A stretch of 64,000 nt of DNA, from contig OX328128.1 of the NCBI GenBank assembly GCA_946811695.1, forward strand, positions 30,571,562 to 30,635,561. Direction: 5' to 3'. The translations under genes were made by a program, and so were the position numbers. Below the pieces are notes generated by a model, which did no database searches, was not told where the DNA came from, and saw nothing but the letters and a program-made list of their open reading frames with translations. Position 1 is the stretch's first letter. The number at the start of each line of letters is the position of its first letter. The DNA comes from Gonocerus acuteangulatus (lineage: Eukaryota > Arthropoda > Insecta > Hemiptera > Coreidae). This document shows positions 1 to 9,907 of the stretch, piece by piece.

Positions 1-1025
1 TTTTTACTTTTTGGGGGTGATCCCAATTTTGTATCGTTTTAAAGAAATATGTTAAAAATATGTATTTTTTTTATTTGTTAGGTTTTAAAGAAATATGTTA
101 GAAAATGTATATTTTTTAAAAAAATTAGATGTTTGAGATAAAAATGAAAAATCCTACAAAAATCGACGATCAGGTTTTTTCGGGGAAATAGGGAATTTTG
201 AAGACTGCGCCAGAAACCCTATATTACATCTACTTTCGGTGTCTACTAGGTAGGATCGATAAAGATGTAAAGAAATTTTTCAAAAATTCCATCATGAATC
301 CAACCTCAATAGCTACTTTCCTTCGGAGGAAAGTGCTAAAAAGAACATATATAACCACTAGTGACTCCACCCAACTATAACTCCTTAGTACAAAGCTTAT
401 TTGGCTTAGTACTGCACTTGAAGTACGAACAACAACAAAAAAAATCTAACAAAAATGCCTATTTACCAAAATTTAGATAAACATAGATTTTCACCAACAA
501 AATAATGCTTTTCGTTTGCGAAATTTCATCAAATTAAGGCGAATATTTGTTTGCAAGAGCGAACCGACAAATTACTTTATTATTTCGAAGACATTTCATA
601 AACATTTAATATTTACATAAACAAATCTACAATTATTTTATTTTTAAAGTAATGTCTCGCGTTCCCTGTCTTATTATGGCCACTCATCAAGGGGTTTTCA
701 TCTCATGAAATTCACTGGCGACTAGAAATCCAAAATATCTTTAATATTCCTTCTGAATTTGCAAGACCACTTGAAATACATGAAGCTTGTTTCTGCAAGC
801 ATATTCTCTCCGGAAATTACAAAAGAGTCAGTTACTGCAGCTGGGCGTGCATTCCAGTCAACCTGTTCAAATATACCCTGTTTGCTTCAATTAAAGATAA
901 TTTAGGACCACCATGGAGGAATTATTAAGTCCATAATTTAATACCGGTATTAACACTTAGAAGACCAGTATTACCATCGTGTGGCCATAGTTTTTTTTTT
1001 GTTGTAAAGAAAAGTTACTAAAATT
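1..1025. other. Intergenic, repeat debris
   Basis: No gene is supported here. Bases about 205-335 are the reverse complement of about 13,620-13,740: both share a stretch with the three-exon-like string 'gtgtctactaggtaggatcg' read in opposite directions, so this is part of a dispersed repeat. The rest is AT-rich with short A/T runs, and I see no motif in it. Confidence 0.5.
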
Positions 1026-1035
1026 ACTATTCCGA

Positions 1036-1382
1036 AAAAAAAAATCAGTCCCTTAGCAGGCCACAAGGGCCCTGAGGGGCAAATACTATAGAGGTATCTG
1101 ATTCATGACCTTACGGTACACAAGAGAGATAGTGTGGTCATTACTATGCTCCGACCGCCTGATTTTCCTCTTGTCTGCTCAACTGCTAGAGTCATTAGCA
1201 CCAAGGTACCCCATTATTAAATAATTTAAAGGCTGGGTTGGCCTAGGGACGGTCAGGGAAGCCGAATTCAGCCCATGGGTGAAGACACTAGAAGAAAAAA
1301 TCTTTAGTACTTGCTCGGGATTGGAACTCAGGTCGTCCAACTTATTAGCCTAGTGCTCTACCACTGGGCCAAAGTCGCCCCC
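1036..1382 (-). mobile_element. SINE family A, full-length copy
   Basis: A tRNA-derived short interspersed element about 347 bp long, on the minus strand. On that strand the 5' end has a tRNA-like head with box A (like TTAGCTCAGTGGTAGAG in the sister copy) and box B (GAGTTCNAAT type), and the 3' end is a short A run. It is flanked by a 10-bp direct repeat, ACTATTCCGA, at 1026-1035 and 1383-1392, which is a target-site duplication. The sister copy at 18,491-18,836 is on the other strand. RNA polymerase III transcription from the internal promoter and LINE-driven insertion are expected of this class and are not shown here. Confidence 0.88.
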
Positions 1383-1635
1383 ACTATTCCGACAAAATAA
1401 GATAATAAATTGTTAATAACTGTTTTACACGTATTAAAATAAAGCGATGTGTACTACCCTATGGGACCAGTTCCTGTAAATTATTTGTTAAATTAATGTT
1501 TTCTTATTCTCTGCACTCTATAATTATGAATTCAATTTTAGTGACACGGTCTAGAGTTTAGGTTGTCCGTTTTTAACGCATAACACGAATGAATTTCAAA
1601 TGTCCAATAAGTTGTCTAGTAAGCACGACTTCTTG

Positions 1636-1639
<4 letters not shown>

Positions 1640-1688
<49 letters not shown>

Positions 1689-1834
1689 GGCGCATCTACA
1701 TCTAGGTCTTAGCGCCGACATCCAGGGTGCAGCGAGGAATTTTACCAGCGAGCAGTGGGATGATAAAATTCCTCCCGGAGGTTGGGAATTGAACCCACCA
1801 TCTCCCGCTTATGAATCCAAGGCGCTAGCCATTT
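1640..1834 (-). mobile_element. SINE family C copy with 49-base poly(A)
   Basis: A minus-strand tRNA-derived SINE. Read on that strand it has a tRNA-like 5' half with box B (GGTGGGTTCAATTCC) and ends in a poly(A) tail seen as 49 consecutive T at 1638-1686. It is flanked by an 11-bp duplication, CTTCTTGTCTT, at 1629-1639 and 1835-1845. The long uninterrupted tail suggests a recent insertion, because tails decay quickly; that is inference. Related copies are at 27,417-27,615, 53,401-53,622 and, as a 5'-truncated tail, 20,818-20,882. Confidence 0.85.
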
Positions 1835-1845
1835 CTTCTTGTCTT

Positions 1846-2960
1846 ACATTCCGAATACTTGAGTTGCAGTTAAATTTACCACCAGAGAAATCATTCCGAA
1901 TTCTCGATATGTTCAAAACCAAACTTTTTCCAAGTCATTGTTCAAAGTTTTCACAAGACTTTTATGCAATCGACTATTTGTCAGGCCGGACAAAACGCCC
2001 CGAAGAGGCTGGCAGCTGGTGTCGAGCAAGCCTGCAACTGGATGCATTATGTTAATTTTACTTCTGCAGATAGTCAGAAGAGCTGCATCAACAATCGCTC
2101 CTTCATTATGCAAGTTGCACCTTGCGCCCATATTGTATAATGCACTCCATTTAAAGAGGTATTATAAGGTTGTTTATAAGCCATCAAGCCTAAACAATTC
2201 GCATGCCTCATTAAATGTTATTTTTATTACGGCTTATTTGCATATAGGCCATAACAACCGATTAAATGTTATTAGCTTGGTTTTTAAGTGTCATTATTTT
2301 TCTTCGATAAAAGAACATTGCTTTAAAAACGTTGTTAAAGGTGACGCGGGGTCATCACATTACCAATATGTTTTAACTACGATATAATAATCTATTATCG
2401 TTAATATATATATATATAATTTTTCATGTGTAGACAGAAGGTCAATGAATAAAATGCCAAATTAAGAAAATCGTTAGTTTTTAGTTTTTAAGCTTCTGAA
2501 AAGGCATCAGATGATGCGAAACATGTAGAGCTATTTTAATAAATTGGACCTGTGGAAAGATTACAGCAGAGGGATGTACAAATGCCTTCGAGTCAGTCAA
2601 TGTGCGATGTGATGCCTGTATTGCTGCAAGGTGCCAAATCTTTGAACAGTTTTTAAATTAATTATAATGTATTTATTTGGTTATTTAGAGCTCGCTAAGT
2701 TGCTAGGAATTATTAGAAGAATACATTGTTATTTTATAATTATGTATGCGTCCACTGTTAAATTTAAAATTTATTTCTACTAATTATTGAAAGTATTTTC
2801 GTTTATTGTTTTAGCACTTTCTTCCAAAGGAAAGCCGCTATTTCAAATTATGTTGAACTGATAGCTTTATATGGCCTCAGTTAATTTTCTCACCGAAAAA
2901 GATTTTTTATGTTTATGTTTTTTGTAATACTACCTCTAGGTACTAAAAAAAAAGAAAGCA
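1846..2960. other. Intergenic, no gene; hammerhead-like core near 2,490
   Basis: No coding exon is convincing. The stretch is AT-rich with a short (TA)n at 2406-2419. At about 2486-2530 it holds a small hairpin motif (CTGAAAAGG, then GCATC/GATGC pairing, then GAAAC) of the type seen at the ends of some retroelements; see the findings. Confidence 0.4.
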
Positions 2961-2967
2961 AAATTCG

Positions 2968-3570
2968 GTAACGCAGGAGCTGCATAACTAAGCACTTTCC
3001 AAAGAATTTGGTTCCACTGCATTCCTAATTTGCTTGAAATAACCTATATAAATAAAATAAAAACATTAATAGTTCTGATCTTTTACTTTTGTAATGAACA
3101 ACAGTTCAATTATTAATTTTGTAATTAATTTTCTTCCCAAGTTATGTTTATACATGGTACTATACTACTTAATAAATAAGAAAAAACTTCATATTATGCA
3201 TACGCAGGAAAGGGAAACAGTCCCTCTAGTGGTAGAAAGCGCCCCTTGCGGATGCTTAGCGAACCTACGTCTGGTGGGCTAATTCTATTGAAAAATAGTA
3301 CAAAGTAAACCCCCCCTTTACCGATAGACCGATTTAATTCATTTTTACAACACTCCTTTCTCATGAGTTACCCACGACGTATACCGCGGCTCGTTACAAT
3401 ACAGCAGAAATTACGACCGGTATGAGTATATTAGTAATTTGGGCCCGGAGTAACCCCCCCCCCCCCACTTATAACCGATTTAGTTTTATTTTTAAAACTC
3501 ATTTTTCTCTGTAGATTATCACTATAGAATGTGGGTCTGGAGTATACCCCAGTAAAAACTAGGAAGATAG
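2968..3570 (-). repeat. Dispersed repeat G1, minus-strand copy
   Basis: This is the reverse complement of sequence at about 13,850-14,875. It starts with the hairpin-bearing end motif ACGCAGGAGCTGCATAACTA (2973-2992), has the G/C-run monomer (runs of C at 3310-3316 and 3454-3467), and carries the segment 'CTCTAGTGGTAGAAAGCGC' that recurs near 14,590. No open reading frame is associated. It belongs to the family discussed in the findings as Helentron-associated-like; that assignment is inference. Confidence 0.7.
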
Positions 3571-4660
3571 CGTGGTCAGTACTAAGCTCCAGACGCTGAG
3601 TTTTCCCCTTCGTAAGAGAAATATTCTCATTTCCCAGCTGTTTCTAGAATAAATGGCTTCAATGTTTTAAAGGTTACGTGATAATAACACTAAGAATACG
3701 ACTATGTAAAAAGGGAATCGAATTCTCGAATTCGAAGGGGGTTATCGAATTCTAGCAATATTTCTGTAGCCTCCGGAAAACACCATGGAAGTGAATCCTA
3801 TAAATCAAGCACAATTTGTGAGTACACTCTTATTTAATTAGGTAAAAATGAAGTTTCACGCCCTTAAAACCGATTTCTTTCAAAGTTTGTACAATAACGT
3901 ATTTTGATGCACTAAACACGAATACGTTAAAAAAAAACCTTCGCATTTAACTAGGAAAGAAGTTATTAAGCACTAAAGTTCACTGTTATGCGGGTTATGA
4001 GAGCTAATGTAAACAACTAAATTTGTGACGACTTTAAGGCATAAATGACGACTTTAAGGCATACATGCTATGGGTTTCCGCTCGCTACGCTCGCACAAGA
4101 AGATAACAAAACCCCAGTCAATCCAACTCGCTAAAATTAATAGAATTCTAATAGAATATAATATTAAGCACTAAAGTTCACTGTTAGGAAGGTTATAAAA
4201 CTAGGCGTCAACAGCGTATATGTAAACACGCGCATGCGCTGATATGTAACATTGGGAAACAGAGAACTCTCATTTGAAATGTTCAAAAACCATTTATTCA
4301 AAAATATTGTTAATTTTCAGGGCATCCTCACCCGTCGTCACCTGTCGCTTAAGGGCATACGTGCTATGCGTTTCCGCTCGCTACGCTCGCTCAAGAAGAT
4401 AACAAAACCCCAGTCAATCCAACTCGCTAAAATTAATAGAATTCTATTAATTATTCTATTGACTTTAGTGCTTAATAACTTCTTTCCTAGTTATGTAGTA
4501 ATGTCCATAAGTTTCCGGCCTGTCCTGCTTTCCCTCCTTCAAACGTGCCGGGACCTGCACGCCTATGCAGGTCCATGCCTACTCACTCCATACCCATCGC
4601 CCGCCCTTCCTCAGTCTTGTCAGACAGTGTCCAGCCTTGAAGGAAACTCCCCATTTTTAC

Positions 4661-6252
4661 AATGTTCAAACTCGAGTACCGTGCGGTAATTAAATTCTTT
4701 TGTAAAGAGGTTCTTACAATACAATACAATACTTTCCGGGTTGTCCTCCTCAGTGGGAGCGCACCGCGGCCCTGCGACCTATTGTGCTACCCGTCGTTGC
4801 CTCTCCTTTGAGTACTACCTTCCAGTAATCCAGAAGTCTCCTGATGGATATTTCACTTGGTTCAAGATTGGTATCCTTTGTATCACCAAAGTACCTAAAA
4901 CGTATGTGATCTAGCCGTTCATAGTCACGAATGATGTGTATCGGTGTCTCTTCTTGTGCTCCGCACCATCTACAGATGGGGGAGTAGACTAGCTTCATCC
5001 GATGAAGGTGCTTATTCAGTTTGCAATGTCCCGTAATTATTCCAATTGCTTCTCGAAGTTCTGTTCTGTTTAGGAGCTTCAGCTCCTTCCAGGGTTCTCC
5101 AGAGGGCTTTTGAATAAAGCATTTGGTGTGCCTCAGAGTCTGGTTCTCCCAAAGGTTTTGCTGGTTCTCAAGTAGCCATTGGTAGATTCTCCGTTTGAAT
5201 AATGACGGTGGTGCCCCACTGAAGGGGGCAGGGCCTATTGGCGCTGTCACGGCACCTCTTCCTGCGAGTAGGTCCGCTCTTACTCCTGCGCAAATTAAAG
5301 AGCGCTTGGATTGTGTATACGGGCAGTCCTTCCCCTCGTATTTCACAGTGAAAGAATGGGAAAAATTATTTAAGTTAGGGAGAGAAAGTCTAGAAGATGA
5401 CCCACGCCCCGGTCACCCATTGGAAGCTGTCACTTCTGAAACAATCCAACTTGTGGAATCTGAATTGCTGTCTGCCCGGTGACTAAAAACCAAGGAAATA
5501 GCAGCGAGGTCAGGGCTTTCAAAAACAAGTGTTTTGAGGATCATCAAAGAACATTTGCATATGAACAAGGTTGGCGCAAGAAGGGTTCCAAAAATTCTTT
5601 CAGCTGCTCAAAAACAGGAAAGAGTTCACTGCTGCAATGAATTTTTACGCGAGTATAATGCCGACCCAAGGAATTTTTTGGACTCAATTGTAACTGGGAT
5701 TGAGACAATGGTTCTATATGACCCACTCAGCAAAAGAGAGTCCATGGAATGGAGAAGGCAGAAGTCACGCAGTCAACAAAAAAGGTAATGGCCACAATTT
5801 TTTGGGTCTGTAAAGGAATACTACTGATAGATTTTAAAGAAAGGAATACCACAATGAATGGTGAGTATTATGCAGCCCTACTTCACCGGTTACGAGACGC
5901 TATTAAAGAGAAGAGGCGAGGGAAGCTAAGCAGAGGTGTCCGCCTCCTTCACGACAATGCCTCTGTCCACACAGCATTGATTTCCAAGGCCGCTGTGAAG
6001 GACTGTGGATTCCAAGAAATCTCTCATCCAACCTACAGCCCAGACTTGGCCCCTAGTGATTTCTACCTTTTCTCAAAGTTAAAACCTGACCTGCGTGGAA
6101 GGCGATTTAACACCGATGAAGAGGTCCAAGCAGCAGTGGAAGAACATTTTTTTAACAAAAAAGAAAATTATTTTTTTCATGGTATAGAAATGTTGCCAAA
6201 GCGTTGTATCAAGTGTGTTGAACTTAGAGGAGAATATATTAAAAAACAGTAA
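4661..6252 (+). pseudogene. mariner transposase pseudogene (DD34D)
   Basis: Mariner transposase cuts and pastes its own DNA using three metal-binding aspartates. The N-terminal start is at 4661 (MFKLEYRAVIKFF...), is broken by the LINE after about 16 codons, and resumes near 5284 with LTPAQIKERLD. An in-frame TGA lies at 5480-5482 and a one-base shift lies near 5775-5790, after which the frame runs to a TAA at 6250. The first catalytic position reads VTGIET where the family has VTGDET, so the first Asp is missing. The second (LLHDNASVH) and third (SPDLAPSDFYLF) are present and separated by 34 residues, the DD34D mariner spacing. Identification is firm; function is excluded. Confidence 0.94.
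4718..5277 (-). mobile_element. 5'-truncated LINE fragment (R1/Jockey-like)
   Basis: A minus-strand piece of a non-LTR retrotransposon inserted in the mariner N-terminal coding region. A 6-bp duplication, TCTTAC, sits at 4712-4717 and 5278-5283. The frame ends the RNase H domain (RADLLAGRGA) and continues into the C-terminal tail with a zinc-binding-type motif, CRWCGAQEETPIHI. The 3' end is a short array of a five-base unit (4718-4732) instead of a plain poly(A). The 5' truncation is the usual result of incomplete target-primed reverse transcription. Confidence 0.85.
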
Positions 6253-6727
6253 AACCAGTTTTTTTCTTTCACCTTTCCTTCTATCCCAGGCCGGAAACTT
6301 TTGGACCTTACCTCGTAAATGCGAAGTTTTTTTTAACGTATTCGTGTTTGGTGCATCAAAATACGTTATTGTACAAAATTTCAAAATCGGTTTTGAGGGT
6401 GTGAAACTTCATTTTTACCTTTACTTCATTTGCCGATTTCATTATTTTTCAGAACAAGGGCAGAGAAAAAGTTAATACATTTGAGCATATTTACCAAAGA
6501 ATTTTGAATTTTAGAGGAGTTTTTTCATTTACAATCATGTTTAATAATAGTGAGTAACATATACTTATGTAGTTAATTATGTTTTTTGATATATGCGCAG
6601 CCCTGAGCATGAAAGTGTATTTATTGACACCCATCCGGTAATTATGAGCAATTTGTGCCAACTTTTCAGCATAAAAAGAATAAAATGTTTGACTGTTATG
6701 ATAAAACGTCAATTAATTGAAATTCTG

Positions 6728-6828
6728 TCACGCAGGAGCTGCATAACTAAACACTTTCCTCAGAATTGGGTAGTGTCGAGTGCATTCCTGAATAATTTTC
6801 CTAAAATAACCTATACAGATAAATAAAA
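6728..6828 (-). repeat. G1 repeat terminal fragment
   Basis: About 100 bp matching the hairpin end of repeat G1 at 2970-3060: CACGCAGGAGCTGCATAACTA followed by TTTCCTCAGAATT and the A/T tail 'aaataaaataaaa'. It abuts the G2 repeat. Confidence 0.7.
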
Positions 6829-8060
6829 TAAAAAGTCCGACTCGCAGGAACTGCGTCATCTTAGCGCGGTTACAAACATCTCGAAGAAATGGAATAGATT
6901 AGCATCACAAATCACAGGAAACTGACAGTAGCCAACATACACAGAAGCGGATAATTCTTAATCTGTATAAGTCAATAAAACTATGTACTGAAAACATACT
7001 TGCTCTTCGACTACTGCTGAGAAGGCTCTATTCTAAACAACCAAACATTTTAAGTATCTTGTTTTACTAGCAAATTCGTTTTACTGTTATAATCAACTGT
7101 AAATATGTGCTTCATGGCGAATAAAATTCCATTCTGTCGTGGGTTAAATGTTTTTATAAAATAAGAAATAACGATAACTTCAGTTGGAGGCTATGAGAAA
7201 GGTTATATAGATAGGAGAATTCAAAACAATGTACGCATACGTCATCATGATTATCCACAGCCATCTTGATTACCACAGCCACTCCAAACTTATTACCAAT
7301 ACCTTTCACCGTTTCTTAGCTTATTTTACTACACTACTAATTTTAATACTAATTTTACTGATAAATACAATTTAAAACAAGAAACAACCAATTCAAAAGT
7401 GAGATAAACAAAGAGAAAAACCCTTTCAAAACAACAAAACAAACACTTTTTAAGTTTTAAGCGCTTATATCTCTGATTGACGTTTCCCCATCGAATATTG
7501 CTTCAGAACCTTTTTTGTAGAGAATTTAGTAAGCATTCGAATGGTCACCTTCCACTTACTACGATTTTCTAACCGTTATCGAGATATTTATGAAGATCCG
7601 AAAACGTTTCATGTCTATTAATAAAATATTTTTTTCGCATACTTCCTTAACTACAAATATAACCAAAATTTAAAAATCTTAGTTGGGATTAATTTCCAAT
7701 ATGTACAAATATTTCAATTGAATCCCGCGATTCTAAATACCCACAAAAAAATAATGACTTACAAAAACATTGATTCCACTTTTCTCAAACACGGTTACAG
7801 ATATCGCCTTAAAGATGGTTTCATTCGTTTTCCTATGCTACGAAACTTAAAAAACAAGTACCTGCAAGCATATAAACTCAAAAACGTAAGCGTTACATTT
7901 TTTTTGCGCGAATTTCGCCCCAAACACTATCTTCCCGTGGGCGAATTCTGCTGGTTAACGAACTTGACCTTTCAAATTAGAAGACAGATTTTTGTACCAA
8001 ATTCTCTGGAACCATAATTGGACCTTGGAATTCAAAAACCCAAACCTGAAATCTATCCAC
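6829..8060 (+). repeat. Dispersed repeat G2, longest copy
   Basis: This begins with the end motif AGTCCGACTCGCAGGAACTG (6829-6848), whose CGCAG and CTGCG can pair, and continues to about 8,060 with the family's internal segment (GGTTACAGATATCGCC at 7793; TGCTGGTTAACGAACTTGAC at 7949). The same segments recur at 16,195-16,400 (-), 16,925-17,150 (+), 19,740-20,575 (-), 53,280-53,880 (+) and 57,350-57,870 (-). The open stretch at 7718-8017 is part of this repeat and I do not regard it as a gene. Confidence 0.7.
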
Positions 8061-8104
8061 TCACACAAACACATATTTAAGTCGTAACTTGACAAAAATA
8101 AAGA

Positions 8105-8745
8105 CACATCGTTCATTTAGACGGACGGATCTAAGACAGCTGAAGGCACAGGCGCAGCAGCAGTTATCCATAGAAATAACCTACAGCTTAAACTATCAAA
8201 AAGCACAAGTAATTATCCAGCTGAGCTATACGCCATTCACCTTGCTCTGGAAAATGCACAAGACATAACAGCAAGAGATGACAACTATTTACAGACTTAC
8301 TTAGCTCAATATATGGGCTACAAAACATGTGCAACGATAATACCATTATTAATAATATACTAGAACAGAAACACCGGACAAATGAAGAAATTACAATAAA
8401 TTGACCGCGAGGACATAGGACAAAGCTCTCAAGCTGACGTACTAGCTCGGACGACGGCAAAACCAACAGGACATACACAAAACTTACAAGACATGCTTAC
8501 AAGACATCTTCTTAGAAGCCAGAAGATTTGTTACAGAAAAGTGGCAGAAATCTTGGCACATGACGATGGATAACAAACTTCGGGAAATAAAACGAACAGT
8601 AGGTGAATGGCCTTCAAGCAAAAAGAATAATAGAAGAGACGAAGTGATATTATGCCGCTTCAGAATTGGCCATTCCCGACTGACACGCACGAGTCTCAGA
8701 TTTGCATTTTTTTTTTTACAACTAATAATTTTATTTTTTTTTAAA
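8105..8745 (+). pseudogene. LINE RNase H domain relic
   Basis: Degenerate coding sequence of an R1/Jockey-type retrotransposon on the + strand. Recognisable blocks in order are an RNase H start (DGSKTAEGTGAAAVI near 8129), PAELYAIHLALENAQ (near 8219), a QADVLARTT block (near 8430), and the post-RNase H signature GEWPSSKKNNRRDEV followed by LCRFRIGHSRLTRTS (8600-8700). Stops and frame changes break it. Such tails follow reverse transcriptase in these elements; no reverse transcriptase domain remains here. Confidence 0.82.
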
Positions 8746-8749
8746 TAAA

Positions 8750-9907
8750 GAGGCAATTTATCTTAATTGTAACTGTTTTAAGAAAGTGATTTGATTGTAG
8801 TGTGTTGAAGTTGTGTCATAACAATGAATCGTGTAAATTAATACTTTTAAAGTGCTTGGCGACATCCTTTTTCGTTTTTTTATTATTTAAGTTGAAGCAG
8901 TAAGTGAAGTTTCACGAAAACCCGAGTTTGATCACTAATTGCACATAATTACCCGAAGTTCATACTTTTTTCAAGGAGCGAAGGAAAAAAATTGCAATCA
9001 CTCGCCTTCAACTTACGTCAGATCTATTAAGCACACTGGTTAAGTTTTACATTATTTTAAAAAAAAAAAACCGAAAACCACTTTCAACACATGTTGCATG
9101 TCTATAATATCAGGGCAATAAACGCTCTTTAACAAACAAACCAAGACTTAACGAGCTTGTCACTTAATTGAATAATTATCAATTTTTAGCGTAAGATTCC
9201 ACGCCCTCTGGAAGAATGTTGCTACGCCATCAAGACAAGGTTACTGTTCCGACAGACTTTCTTAGACCCAGATATTGGTTCAAGGATTGTAATCTTCTCT
9301 AGCTCTTTTAATGGCTAAACCGTACATAATTTGAGCTCGTTCGGTACCTTTGAAGTAAACGATAAGCCAATAGGACTAGAAGATGTTCGAGTAGCAGGAA
9401 ATGCGTCTTCTTAGTGCCTGTAAATAACATATTTTATGCCTGGTGTCATTCTGAAAATTTGGATCACACACAGTTAATATTATGTTATTGGGAATGAAGG
9501 TTTACTCCGGAAGTAAATGATTAATTTTCCCATAACCAGTCTTTTACTTCATTTTTCAAAGAACTCGCCAGGTCTCATGGCCACTCTACAAATGCAATGA
9601 GTCATCTCCCTCTAAAAGAAAATCAGTTCGATTTTAAAAATTTCATTTAGGAAGTAAATAAAAAACAGTTATTACCACTTAAATACGAAGTTAATTTTGC
9701 TTCTAACATTTTACGTAACTGATTACGTAAATTCTGTTATACTTTCGGGTCACGCGTGAAGCAAAATAGGTCCGCTAGAAGTTTGGATTTACTAAAGAAA
9801 AGCTCACAATACAAAATTCTTTCTGTCCGTAGATAGATACAGAAACCTAAGCAACTTTTCATGCATAAATATTTAAAAATACCATAATTCTCACCCTCTG
9901 ATTACAG
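8750..9907. other. No gene seen
   Basis: AT-rich sequence with no supported exon. A degraded end motif like that of G1/G2 (GCAGGAAATGCGTCTTCTTA) lies near 9,394. The start of the next gene may have exons here that I cannot recognise. Confidence 0.35.

Larger units (their letters stand above)
4494..6315 (+). mobile_element. mariner-type transposon (inactive)
   Basis: A Tc1/mariner-superfamily element with 29-bp terminal inverted repeats that match at 24 positions (both contain AAGTTTCCGGCCTG), and a TA duplication at 4492-4493 and 6316-6317. It lies in the right arm of the long-TIR element. Without the LINE fragment at 4718-5277 and its 6-bp duplication it is 1,256 bp, the usual mariner size. 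It is dead: the transposase gene is split by the LINE and carries a stop, a frameshift and a lost catalytic residue. Confidence 0.93.
3841..6419. mobile_element. Long-TIR DNA element, interrupted by a mariner
   Basis: The ends are inverted repeats about 140 bp long: GGTAAAAATGAAG at 3841 and CTTCATTTTTACC ending at 6419. The flanking octamers TTTAATTA (3833-3840) and TTTACTTC (6420-6427) agree at six of eight positions, which suits a decayed 8-bp target duplication. The right arm is split at a TA by the mariner at 4494-6315, so the element was about 755 bp before that insertion. Inside, about 95 bp is directly duplicated (about 4062-4155 and 4346-4445). A related intact copy with a perfect 8-bp duplication is at 28,118-28,666. 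No transposase of its own is visible. Confidence 0.85.

Noticed and set aside
1600..2055. A 151-residue protein with a phenylalanine run
   Set aside because: The Phe run is the poly(T) of a minus-strand SINE tail; the rest is the SINE.
2973..2995. Helitron 3' terminus (hairpin then CTAA)
   Set aside because: Sequence similarity between copies continues past the CTAA, so it is not a simple canonical Helitron end; a Helentron-type end is kept only as a hypothesis.
4252..4689. A 145-residue protein
   Set aside because: It runs across the long-TIR element and into the mariner start in the wrong frame.
7718..8017. A 99-residue open reading frame as a gene
   Set aside because: It lies wholly inside dispersed repeat G2, whose other copies are not open in this frame.
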